NCBI GenBank assembly: GCA_963799455.1
Contig: CAWCXF010000006.1
Coordinates: forward strand, 124,001-188,000
Direction of reading: 5' to 3'
DNA length: 64,000 nt
Origin: CAWCXF01 sp963799455
GTDB lineage: Bacteria; Pseudomonadota; Alphaproteobacteria; Rhodobacterales; Rhodobacteraceae
Shown: in pieces, positions 45,562 through 54,467 of the stretch
Position numbering within the stretch: the first letter of the stretch is position 1
How the letters are laid out: every line of letters starts with the position of its first letter
The notes under the pieces: generated by a model
The model's database searches: none
Told to the model about the DNA's origin: nothing
The model's input: the letters and a program-made list of their open reading frames with translations, nothing else
Program-made: the position numbers and the translations under genes

Positions 45562-47638
45562 CTATCGAGGGGCCTCGGAGCCGTCAAGGCTGGGGGCACG
45601 CGTGCCCCTCGCAGGGGTCGCACCCCTAGACCCCCGCTTCCGGGCGCTGACCCGCGTGTTGAAGGACACCGCGGGGAGCGTGACCACCTTCGCCAGCTCC
45701 GGGAACGTCGCCGTCGCGTGGGGCAGGGCGTTGGCGGCGACGAAGTGCTCCTGGAAGCGCGGCTCGACGGCGGTCTCGACCTTCTCGATCGCGCGCGCTT
45801 GTCGCTCGACCTTCCGCCGCGCCGCGCGGCTCAGCAGCGCCATCCGCGCGCCGGTCCCGGCGGCGTTGCCGGCCGAGGTCACCCGCTCCAGGGGCGCGTC
45901 GGGGATCATGCCCAGCACCATCGCGTGCAGCGGCGAGATGTGCGCGCCGAACGCGCCCGCGAGCACCACGCGGTCCACGCGGTCCACCCCCATCGCATCC
46001 ATCAGCAGCCGGGCGCCCGCGTAGAGCGCCGACTTCGCGAGCTGGATCGCCCGCACGTCGCCCTGCGTCACGGAGATCAGCGGGCCCCCGGCCTCGCGGC
46101 CGTCGTGGATCACGTAGGCGTGGGTCCGGCCCTCGGGCACCGAGCGCGCGGTCCCCGTCTGCTCGGCCGAGCCGATCAGGCCGCCCGCGTCCACGATCCC
46201 CGCCATCCGCATCTCGGCCACCGCCTCGATGATGCCCGAGCCGCAGATCCCGGTGACGCGCGCGCCTTCGGGAAAGGCCGGGTCGTCCGACCAGGCGTCG
46301 ATGCCGATGACGCGGAATCGAGGCTCCTTCGTCGCGGGGTCGATCCGCACCGCCTCGATCGCGCCGGGCGCGGCGCGCTGTCCGGCGCTGATCTGCGCGC
46401 CCTCGAAGGCGGGGCCCGTGGGCGAGGAGCAGGCCAGCACGCGCTCGCGGTTCCCGAGCAGGATCTCGGCGTTGGTGCCCACGTCCACGACGAGGCTGAG
46501 GTCGTCGCGCGCGCCCGGATCCTCGGCGAGCGCCACGGCCGCGGCGTCCGCGCCGACATGGCCCGCGATGCAGGGCAGGAGGTAGGCGCGACGGGCCGGG
46601 ATGCCGACCTCGCGCGCGTCGAGCGACAGCGGGCCGGAGGTCGCCAGCGCGAAGGGCGCCTGACCCAGCTCGGACGGGTCGATGCCCAGCAGGATGTGGT
46701 GCATCACCGGGTTGCCGACGATCACCGCCTCGACGAGGTCGCGCGGGTCGGCCCCGGCGCGCTCCGTCAGGCGCCGTGAGAGGTCGCCGAGCGCGGCGCG
46801 GACGACGGCCGTCATCTCGGCCGCGCCCCCCGGCGTCATCATCGCGTGGCTGACGCGGCTCATCAGAATCCTCGCCGAAGCGGATCTGCGGGTTCATGAT
46901 CCCGTCCGAGGCCAGCACCGCGCCGTCCGTCAGGCTCACGAGATGCGCCGCGATGGTGGTCGAGCCGAGGTCGATGGCGAGCCCCAGGAGCGGCCCGGGA
47001 TGATCGCCGGGCCAGATGTCGAGGATCTCGGCCGGGCCGTCGCCCGGCGCATGGACCGCCACCGTCACGCGCCAGCCGCCGCGGCGCAGCGCCCCCTGGA
47101 GCCCGCCCAGCAGCGGCGGCGAGGGGCGCGCGACCTCGACGCCCCAGCGCTCGGCCAAGGCCGAGGCCAGCCGCTCGAAGTCGCCCGAGGGGTGGTGCAT
47201 GTCGGGCTCGGCGACCTCGACGCTCAGGAGCCGCGTGGCGGGGTCGAGTGCTATGTCGAGCGCGCCCGCCTCCTTGCGTATGACCTGGGGGTGGAGCTGG
47301 CTCTCGGGCGGCACGTCGATCACGCAGTCGGCCTCGACCCGTGCCTGGCAGCCGAGCCTGCGGCCGGGCGCGAGCCCGCGGATCTCGTCGTAGCGGCGCT
47401 CCACGGCGTTGAAGGGCGAGAGCGAGCCCTCGGTCATCGTCACGCCGTGCTTGGGGTGCGCGCCGATCGCGGGCGCCACCTGGCAGCGCGAGCAGATGCC
47501 GCGCCCGCTGCACACGCTGTCGAGATCGACGCCCATCGCGCGCGCCGCCGTCAGCACCGGCGTGCCCCGCTCCACCCGCCCGCGCTTGCCCGAGGGGGTG
47601 AACACCACCAGCGCCGTGCCGTCCGCGCTCCCGTCCAT
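45562..47638 (-). pseudogene. ASKHA domain-containing corrinoid-protein reactivase (DUF4445), one +1 frameshift
   Basis: About 690 residues if one base is removed. A 2Fe-2S ferredoxin domain comes first, with cysteines near 43, 49 and 52 (SVCSGRGICSRCQV) and LGCQARV. An ASKHA ATPase follows: LLGLAIDLGSTTIAAHLVSL, LIVGNP-type and VVDVGTNAEILLG motifs, GICGSGIIEAVAEM, VVLAGAFGAHISP. The break is at GATC/GAATC, 46866-46870 (RFGED then LMSRVSHAMM). RamA-like proteins reduce Co(II) corrinoid back to Co(I). Nearby methyl-H4folate genes fit that role. Confidence 0.87.
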
Positions 47639-47866
47639 GTCGTGCCCCCCGTCGTGACGGCGCGATCATAGGGCGCCGCGCGCCGGGCGAAAGCGCCCGC
47701 GCGCCGTCGCGGGGTCCGTCGCCGACACGCGCTGCGGGGTGGGGGCCCGCGACGCCGAGGACGACGCGGGCCCGGCGCGAGGCGGAACCCGGAGCGGGGT
47801 GCGGGCCGCCGCTCCGCCGAGTGGTCCCGCCGAGACGGGCGGGGCGAACCCTGCCCGCGGCCGGGC

Positions 47867-48550
47867 TCAGGCCCGGCGCCGCCTCAGGGCGAGGAGGCCG
47901 ACGAGCCCGCCGCCGAGCAGGAGCGCGCCCGCGGGCAGCGGGACGGCCGAGACCTGGATGCGCTCGAAGGAGGCGTCGAGATCCTGCGGGCCGGTGAAGA
48001 CGAACTCGATCGCGTTGACCGCGGAGAAGCTCGCGGTCCCGGCGAAGTCGGCGAAGAGCAGGACGACGGATTGCGACTTGATCTCCTTGGGGAAGATTTT
48101 CTCGACCATCGACTGGCGGCCGGCCATGTCCGTGACCGTGGCCGAGATGTTCAGCTCGGCGTCGGCGTTCTCGACGACGAACTCGAAGCCGCGGTTGGCG
48201 CCGCCCATGATGAGATCGACGCCGCCGAGCCCGGAGAGCCCCTTGCCGTCGTAGCGCACGGTGCCGATGCCGCGCTGGTTCGACTGGTTCGAGAAGTTGA
48301 GCAGCTCCTCGTCCGCCTGGTTCGTCGTCAGCGAGGTGGCGAAGGGGCCGCCGCGGTTGAGCGTCTTGGCGATGAGGTCGCGGTAGCCGCCGAGCACCGA
48401 GGGGTCGAACGCCTCGCTGCGGCGGGGGAAGCCCTCGACCGGCCGGTCGGCGACGATCTGGGTCGCCTTGAAGTCGTCGATGACGATGGTCGCGGCCGTC
48501 GCTGCGAGGGGGGCCGCGGCCAGCGCGACGGACAGAAGGAGCGTTCTCAT
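47867..48550 (-). CDS. VPLPA-CTERM sorting domain-containing secreted protein
   Basis: 227 residues from the ATG at 48550. Signal peptide MRTLLLSVALAAAPLAATAA. The mature part is a beta-rich extracellular domain of unknown type (IVIDDFKATQIVADRPVEGF; FEFVVENADAEL). The C-terminal sorting signal is VPLPAGALLLGGGLVGLLAL followed by an Arg cluster (RRRR), the VPLPA variant of PEP-CTERM. Such proteins are processed by an exosortase-like enzyme and exported to the surface or matrix. It sits inside the one-carbon gene set without an obvious link. Confidence 0.85.
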   Translation of the reverse strand: MRTLLLSVALAAAPLAATAATIVIDDFKATQIVADRPVEGFPRRSEAFDPSVLGGYRDLIAKTLNRGGPFATSLTTNQADEELLNFSNQSNQRGIGTVRYDGKGLSGLGGVDLIMGGANRGFEFVVENADAELNISATVTDMAGRQSMVEKIFPKEIKSQSVVLLFADFAGTASFSAVNAIEFVFTGPQDLDASFERIQVSAVPLPAGALLLGGGLVGLLALRRRRA

Positions 48551-48863
48551 GGGCCTCTCGATCGCTGGTGTCGCACGGCGCGCGACCCGCCGGCGCCCCC
48601 GGGGAGGGCGTCCGTGAGTCGGCCATTCGCCGCCAACAAGCACCCCCATGGTCAACAAAGTCTGAACGGATCGCGGTTCGGTGCGCTCCCGCCGCATCCT
48701 GCGCCTCGAGCGCGCGCCCAGCGCGCGTCCGGCGCGCGGCGATCCGCCGGGGATTCCGACGGCCTGCGCGATCGCCATGCGCGACCGTCCGCCACGGCTT
48801 CGGCCGACCTCGGATCGGCGCCGCGCCCGACCTGCGGCGCGGGACCGGCGCCGCGGGCGGGCC
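48551..48863. other. 313-bp gap without a gene
   Basis: No gene seen. A less GC-rich patch around 48650-48667 (atggtcaacaaagtctgaac) may belong to the promoter of the VPLPA-CTERM gene, but no clear -35/-10 pair was found. Confidence 0.35.
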
Positions 48864-49838
48864 TCAGGCCCGACGGCGCCGCCGCCCCGTGCCGCGCGCG
48901 GCCTGGGCCGCGGCCGCGGCCTCGGCGAAGCCCATCCCCTCGCGCACCGCCTCGGCGACGCGGGAGAAGCCGATCCAGGCGCCGCCGTTGGGGTCGTGGT
49001 CCATCAGCAGGTTGGCGGCGCGCACCGCCTCCATCTCCGCGAGCCGCACGGGGTTCATGATCGCGCTCGTCATGCCCGCGCCGATCGCCATCGGCAGGAA
49101 CGCCCCGTTGACGCCGTGCCGGTTCGGCAGGCCGAACGAGACGTTGGACGCCCCGCAGGTGGTGTTGACGCCCAGCTCCTCGCGCAGCCGGCGCACGAGC
49201 GCGAAGACCTGCCGCCCGGCGGTGGCCATCGCGCCCACCGGCATCACGAGGGGATCCACGACGATGTCGTGCGCCGGGATGCCGTGGTCGGCCGCGCGCT
49301 CGACGATGCGGCGGGCGACCGCGAAGCGCACGTCCGGATCCTCGGAGATGCCGGTGTCGTCGTTGGAGATGGCGACGACGGGGACGTTGTATTTCTTGAC
49401 GAGCGGCAGGATCGCCTCCATCCGCTCCTCCTCGCCCGTCACCGAGTTGAGGAGCGGCCGGCCGTGGGCCGCCTCCAGCCCGGCCTGGAGCGCGCCGGGC
49501 ACCGAGCTGTCGATGCACAAGGGCGCGTCCACCACGCCCTGGATCAGCTCGATGAGCTGGCGCATCAGCGGGGGCTCGACGAAGTTGTTGTCGGCGTAGC
49601 GCGGATCCTCGGCCATCTTGTTCCTGAACACCGCGCCCGAGTTCACGTCGAGCACGGCCGCGCCGCAGGCGACCTGCTCGATCGCGTCGCGCTCGACGGT
49701 CGAGAAGTCGCCCCTCTCCAGCTCCGCCGAGAGCGCCTTGCGCCCCGTGGGGTTGATGCGCTCGCCGATGACGCAGAACGGCTCGTCGAAGCCGATCGCC
49801 ACCGTCTTCGTCTTCGATTCCAGGACGGTGCGGGTCAT
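48864..49838 (-). CDS. Methyltetrahydrofolate:corrinoid methyltransferase (MtgA-like)
   Basis: 324 residues, pterin-binding TIM barrel. Motifs: FCVIGERINPTGRKALSAEL (N-terminal pterin signature), GAAVLDVNSGAVF, APLCIDSSVPGALQAGLEAA, PLLNSVTGEEERM, VVAISNDDTG, and TTCGASNVSFGLPNRHG. It moves a methyl group between a corrinoid protein and tetrahydrofolate, as in glycine betaine or methylamine breakdown. The MetF-like gene 13 bp upstream on the same strand supports that. No corrinoid-binding protein gene is present in this window. Confidence 0.87.
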   Translation of the reverse strand: MTRTVLESKTKTVAIGFDEPFCVIGERINPTGRKALSAELERGDFSTVERDAIEQVACGAAVLDVNSGAVFRNKMAEDPRYADNNFVEPPLMRQLIELIQGVVDAPLCIDSSVPGALQAGLEAAHGRPLLNSVTGEEERMEAILPLVKKYNVPVVAISNDDTGISEDPDVRFAVARRIVERAADHGIPAHDIVVDPLVMPVGAMATAGRQVFALVRRLREELGVNTTCGASNVSFGLPNRHGVNGAFLPMAIGAGMTSAIMNPVRLAEMEAVRAANLLMDHDPNGGAWIGFSRVAEAVREGMGFAEAAAAAQAARGTGRRRRRA

Positions 49839-49851
49839 GCGTGCGTTCGCC

Positions 49852-50730
49852 TCATCGGTGCTCTGCGAGCCAGGTCGCGGCCGGCGCGACCCCGCCCAGG
49901 GGGAAGACGTGGAGGCGCTCGATCAGCCCCGGCCTGTCGGCCGCGGCCGCGGCAAGCGCGTCCACCAGCTCGGTGGGCTCGTATGGCTGCAGCAGCCGGC
50001 GGAAGTCGAGGGCGCGGCGTTGCAGGACGCGGATCGAGGGGCCGACGCCGCAGGCCACGGCGTATTTGATCAGCGTCTGGAGCTTGGCGGGTCCGGCGAT
50101 GCCGAGGTGGATCGGAAGCGTGATGCCCGCCTCGCGCAGCCCCTCGGCCCAGGCCAGAACCGGCTCGGCCTCGAAGGCGAACTGGGTCACGATCGCCATG
50201 CGCGCGTCGGTGCGCTCGGAAAAGCCCTGCTTCCAGCGCAGCGCCTCCGACACGTTGTGCAGGCCCCCGTCGGGGTCGATGTCGCGCGAGCCCTCGGGGT
50301 GGCCCGCGACGTGCAGGTCGGTGAAGCCCGCGCGGTCGAAGGCGCCCGAGTCGAGGAGCTGCGTCGAGGCGTGGTAGGCGCCCACGGGGCGCGCCAGCCC
50401 GCCCGCCAGCACGAGCGCCTGGCGCACGCCGGCCTCGCCCTGGTAGCGCGCGATCCAGTCGTCGAGCGTGGCGCGGTCGGCGATCATGCGCGCGGGGAAG
50501 TGCGGCATCGGCTCGAAGCCCGCGGCGCGCACCTTCGCCGCCGCCGCCGCCATGTCCTCGATCGGCGTGCCCGCGATGTGGGCGACGTAGACGCGCGTGC
50601 CGCGCGGCAACGGCAGGTCCATCAGCATGGGCGCGGTGCGCGGGATCACCTCCACGGAGGCGCAGCGCAGCAGGTCGGCCTTGGCGGCGTGGGTCGGGTC
50701 GGGGGCGTGGTCGAGGCGGGGCATGGCCAT
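49852..50730 (-). CDS. Methylenetetrahydrofolate reductase-like protein
   Basis: About 292 residues (tandem ATGs at 50730 and 50724). TIM-barrel MTHFR features: SVEVIPRTAPMLMDLPLPRG, the FEPMPHFPARMI segment, LVLAGGLARPVG, FTDLHVAGHPEGSRDI and MAIVTQFAFEAEPVLAWAEG, then LPIHLGIAGPAKLQTLIKYA. It should interconvert methylene- and methyl-H4folate. It lies between the virulence-factor-domain gene and the methyltransferase gene, a set typical of Rhodobacterales methyl-group catabolism. Confidence 0.87.
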   Translation of the reverse strand: MAMPRLDHAPDPTHAAKADLLRCASVEVIPRTAPMLMDLPLPRGTRVYVAHIAGTPIEDMAAAAAKVRAAGFEPMPHFPARMIADRATLDDWIARYQGEAGVRQALVLAGGLARPVGAYHASTQLLDSGAFDRAGFTDLHVAGHPEGSRDIDPDGGLHNVSEALRWKQGFSERTDARMAIVTQFAFEAEPVLAWAEGLREAGITLPIHLGIAGPAKLQTLIKYAVACGVGPSIRVLQRRALDFRRLLQPYEPTELVDALAAAAADRPGLIERLHVFPLGGVAPAATWLAEHR

Positions 50731-50740
50731 GGCGGTCTCC

Positions 50741-51037
50741 TCAGGCGCGACCGTGGTTGTCGATGAGCGTGCGCAGGCGGGCGTCGTCGTATTCCACCTC
50801 CAGGCGCGCGGCGGCGGCTCGGGCGGCCTCGACGGGCTCGCCCTCGGCGGGGCCGATGGGCGTCTTGCGCCACTCGGCGATGTAGGCGTCGTCGTCCCTC
50901 GCGCCCGAGCGCATCGCGGCGCGGTCGATCGCCTGCTCAAATCGCTCGGGGAGGGGCACCTTGGCCGCGCGGCGGCCGGATCCCACGATCACCTGCGCCG
51001 GGATGTCGCGCCAATAGACGATGGTGACCTCGGGCAT
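50741..51037 (-). CDS. Virulence-factor domain protein (PF13769-type)
   Basis: 98 residues from the ATG at 51037. MPEVTIVYWRDIPAQVIVGS at the N-terminus and AYIAEWRKTPIGPAEGEP in the middle match the small protein family annotated virulence factor. Members are regularly encoded just before a MetF-like reductase in Alphaproteobacteria. The gap to the reductase gene is 10 bp. I infer a partner or accessory role with that enzyme. There is no evidence for virulence. Confidence 0.8.
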   Translation of the reverse strand: MPEVTIVYWRDIPAQVIVGSGRRAAKVPLPERFEQAIDRAAMRSGARDDDAYIAEWRKTPIGPAEGEPVEAARAAAARLEVEYDDARLRTLIDNHGRA

Positions 51038-51204
51038 CGCGTCCCCCTCCGCGGCTCGCGCCCTGCCATAGCCGCCCCGGCGCCCCCGCCACGGTCCGAT
51101 CTCGACATGGCGCGGCCCCGTTGCGACGCGCGGCCTCCGGCGCCGCACCTTGATTCGGCCTGCGCGGCGCATTAACGTGGTTCTAACCACAGGAGGGCGT
51201 TCGG

Positions 51205-52314
51205 ATGGCGCCCAGGCGTCCCATAGGCGTGGGCGCGTATCCCAGAGCGGTCGATGCCCCCGCGCCGCAACCGCCCGACCCGGCCGACCTCTACGCGGCG
51301 CTGGATCTCGGGACCAACAGCTGCCGGATGCTGATCGCCCAGCCGAAGGGCGCTCAGTTCCACGTCGTGGACAGCTTCTCGAAGGCGGTCCAGCTCGGCC
51401 ACGGGCTCGAGAGCCACGGCCGGCTCTCGCGCGCCTCGATGGCCAAGACGCTCCAGGCGCTCAGGATCTGCGGCCGCAAGATCGCGCAGCACGAGGTCAG
51501 GCGCATGAGGCTGGTGGCCACCGAGGCGTGCCGGCGGGCGACCAACGGCGCGCAGCTCGTGAGCATGGTCGAGCGCGAGACCGGCCTGCCCCTTGAGATC
51601 ATCGAGCCCGAGGAGGAGGCGCGGCTCGCCGTCGTCTCCTGCGCGCCGCTCGTCTCGACGCGCACCGAGCAGCTCCTCGTCGTGGACATCGGCGGCGGCT
51701 CCACGGAGCTCGTCTGGATCGACCTGTCGAAGGTGGCTCGCCACGACCGCCCGCGCGCGATCATGCGGCTCCATCGCGGCTTCGCGCCCGCCACGAGCGC
51801 CTTCCCGGCCGCCCGGGTGGTGGACTGGATCTCGGTGCCGCTCGGCGTGGCCACCCTGCGCGATCAGTTCCGCGACGTGGCCGACGACGGCGCGCGCTAC
51901 GCGCTGATGTCGTGGTTCTTCGAGGAGCAGCTCCAGTCCTTCAGCCCCTACCAGGCCGAGCAGGCGCGAGAGGGCTTCCAGATCATCGGCACCTCGGGCA
52001 CCGTCACCACGGTCGCGGCCTCCCATCTCGGGCTCAGGCGCTACGACCGCTCGAAGGTGGACGGGCTGCGCATGACCTCCGACCAGATCGACCGGGTGGT
52101 CAACCAGTACCTCCGCCTCGGGCCGCAAGGCAGGCGCGCCGACCCGCGCATCGGGCGCGACCGCCACCAGCTCATCATGTCGGGCGCCTCGATCCTGCAG
52201 GCGCTGCTGCGCTCGTGGCCGACCGACCGGCTGACGGTGGCCGACCGCGGCCTGCGCGAGGGGCTGCTCTACGCGCAGATGAGCGCCGACGGCGTGCTCG
52301 AAGAGGCGCCCTGA
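51205..52314 (+). CDS. ppx: Exopolyphosphatase / guanosine pentaphosphate phosphatase (Ppx/GppA)
   Basis: 369 residues. The ASKHA phosphatase fold shows YAALDLGTNSCRMLIAQP (phosphate 1), LLVVDIGGGSTELVWIDL (phosphate 2), the catalytic Glu region ATEACRRATNG, and IGTSGTVTTVAASHLGL. It splits terminal phosphate from polyphosphate or pppGpp. It is directly followed by rlmE (5-bp gap), a conserved pair in Rhodobacterales. Confidence 0.93.
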   Translation: MAPRRPIGVGAYPRAVDAPAPQPPDPADLYAALDLGTNSCRMLIAQPKGAQFHVVDSFSKAVQLGHGLESHGRLSRASMAKTLQALRICGRKIAQHEVRRMRLVATEACRRATNGAQLVSMVERETGLPLEIIEPEEEARLAVVSCAPLVSTRTEQLLVVDIGGGSTELVWIDLSKVARHDRPRAIMRLHRGFAPATSAFPAARVVDWISVPLGVATLRDQFRDVADDGARYALMSWFFEEQLQSFSPYQAEQAREGFQIIGTSGTVTTVAASHLGLRRYDRSKVDGLRMTSDQIDRVVNQYLRLGPQGRRADPRIGRDRHQLIMSGASILQALLRSWPTDRLTVADRGLREGLLYAQMSADGVLEEAP

Positions 52315-52319
52315 GCCGC

Positions 52320-53058
52320 ATGGCGCGCGAGGGGGGCAGGGGCGAGGGCCGGGGAGACAGCGGCCGGGGCCGGCGCGACCTGCGCGAGCGGGTGCGCACC
52401 GCGCGCGGGCGCAAGCTCTCCTCCACGCGCTGGCTGGAGCGCCAGCTCAACGACCCCTACGTCAAGCGCGCCAAGGCGGAGGGCTACCGCGGGCGCGCCG
52501 CCTTCAAGATCCTGGAGATCGACGACCGCTACCGCTTCCTCGAGCCCGGGGCGCGCGTCATCGACCTCGGCTGCGCGCCCGGCGGCTGGTGCCAGGTCGC
52601 CGTGACCCGGACCAACGCCGCGGGCGAGCGCCAGGGCGCTCGGGGCCGGGTGCTCGGCGTGGACCTCCAGGAGGTCGAGCCGATCGCGGGCGCCGAGATC
52701 CGGCGCATGGACTTCCTCGACGAGGGCGCGGACGAGGCGATCCGCGCCTGGCTCGACGGGCCGGCCAACGTGGTGATGTCGGACATGGCGGCCTCCTCGT
52801 CGGGCCACAAGCAGACCGACCATCTGCGCATCGTCGCGCTGTGCGAGGCGGCGGCGGATTCTGGCGCTCGACGTGCTGGGCCCGGGCGGCAGCTTCGTCG
52901 CCAAGGTGCTCGCGGGCGGCGCCGAGGCGGGCCTCCAGGCGACGCTGAAGCGCGCCTTCGAGACGGTGGCCAACGTCAAGCCGCCCGCCTCGCGCGCCGA
53001 CAGCTCCGAGCGCTACGTGGTGGCGACCGGCTTCAGGGGCGGGGCGGCGGGCGCCTGA
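52320..53058 (+). pseudogene. rlmE: 23S rRNA (uridine-2'-O-)methyltransferase RlmE/FtsJ, one +1 frameshift
   Basis: From the ATG at 52320: a basic N-terminus, then LERQLNDPYVKRAKAEGYR, RAAFKILEIDDRYRFL, the SAM site VIDLGCAPGGWCQVAV and NVVMSDMAASSSGHKQTDHL. The frame breaks after CEAAAD. Removing one base restores LDVLGPGGSFVAKVLAGGAE and FETVANVKPPASRADSSERY to the stop at 53058. The break is gattctgg at 52857-52864, where gatctgg is expected. The K-D-K-E catalytic tetrad is then complete. RlmE methylates U2552 of 23S rRNA. Confidence 0.86.
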
Positions 53059-54272
53059 GGCGGATCGGCGGGGGCGGCGCGGGCCGATCCCGGCCGCTCG
53101 GAGCGCCGAGCGTGCGCCTCCCGCGGCGCCCCCGCGGCCGCGGCGCCGGACGATGGCGGTCGGGTGGCGCGGTCGGGTGGGCGCGGTCGGGTGGGCGCGG
53201 GCCCCGCGGGGGGACGGCCATCTCTCCCCGCGGCCCGCGATGGCGCCGGACCTCCGCCACGCAGGGGCGGGGCGAAGGGGAGGGACGGTGCGCGGCTCCT
53301 CGGACGAGTGGGCGGACGTGCCCGGCTTCGTCCTCGGCCTCACCGCGCGGGTCCGGGAGGCCCGCGAGCGGATCGTGCGCTCGCCGGCCTCGGCGGTGGT
53401 GGACAACGCGAACGCGATCGCCGCCACCCTGGCCATGCTGGCCGAGTTCCCCGGCCGCAAGCGTCCGGGCGAGGGCGTGATCCGGTGCGAGGACGTCGAG
53501 GGCTCGGACGCCGAGGGCTGCGCCCGCCGCTCCTCGCACCGCGTCCCGTGCACCGCGTCCCGGGCACCGCGACCCACGCCGGCGCGGGGGTCCGCGGCGC
53601 GCCGACCGGGCGGCGGCTCGTCCGCCGGAACGCCGCCCGATCGCTGGATCGAGCGCGACCGGCTGCGCGACGAGCGGCTCGTGCGCGACCGGGGCGCGGT
53701 CATGCGCCAGACGGGGTTCGAGCCGCGCGAACGGGCGCGCGGGCCAGTCGCGCGAGGGCGGGCCCGAGGCCTGCGTCGGGCCCATGGCGCCCGCGACCGA
53801 CCGGATCGGGCCCTATGGCGGACGCGGGAACGGCGAGCCCCACGGCGCGCGCGTCGCCGGCATCCCGGAGCGGATCATGGCCGCCGACCTCGCCGCGATC
53901 GCGCGGGACCGCGAGCGTGCCTGCGAGCTGTCCCACCCCGGCCATGCCGGAGCGCACGGGCTCGCCCCCGCCGAGCGGTTCCGGCTGCCCTCGCGCGCGG
54001 CGTTTCCCTCCGCGGCGCTCACGATCGACCACGTGATCGGCCGCTCGGACCCGCTCATGGCGCCGCGCTGGAGCGTGGGCGGGCGCCACGACGGATGGCG
54101 CGCCTTCGGCCCGCCCTCGGGGGCCGAGGTCCACGTGGTGGGCATCCCCACGCCGAGTTCGGCCCACGGGGCGTCGGGCGCGAACGGACGCCCATCGAAG
54201 AGACGGCGATCCGGAAGCAGATCCTGCTGGCCGCGGGGGATGTGTGAGGGGGATCCGTGGGCGGGGATGGAC
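53059..54272. other. 1.2-kb region without a recognisable gene
   Basis: Plus-strand frames read plausible but unrecognised peptides. One opens at a GTG near 53288 and includes WADVPGFVLGLTARVREAR and VVDNANAIAATLAMLAEFPG. A second, in another frame at 53784-54250, includes IMAADLAAIARDRERACELS and LTIDHVIGRSDPLMAPRWSV. Neither has a known motif and no single frame spans the region. They could be decayed genes. A doubled cggtcgggtgggcg unit lies near 53168-53197. Confidence 0.4.
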
Positions 54273-54362
54273 TGGCGGAGAGACAGGGATTCGAACCCTG
54301 GGAGGGCTTGCACCCTCAACGGTTTTCGAGACCGCCCCGTTCGACCGCTCCGGCACCTCTCC
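54273..54362 (-). tRNA. tRNA-Ser (anticodon CGA)
   Basis: Minus-strand class II tRNA of 90 nt with encoded CCA. Acceptor GGAGAGG pairs with the 3' strand, there is a long variable arm (GAGGGTGCAAGCCCTC region), the T arm is CAGGG-TTCGAAT-CCCTG, and the anticodon loop CTCGAAA gives CGA (UCG codons). Confidence 0.95.
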
Positions 54363-54467
54363 GCGGTCTGGCGCCGATCTAGGCGAAGGCGCCGCGCGAG
54401 GCAAGGGAGCGCCTGGACCGCGAGGACATGCGTCCCTAGCTATGGCCGAGCCCCTCGGAGAGCCCCC

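Noticed and set aside
50741..51037. Pathogenicity function from the name virulence factor
   Set aside because: The name comes from the domain label only; the neighbours are folate and corrinoid enzymes.
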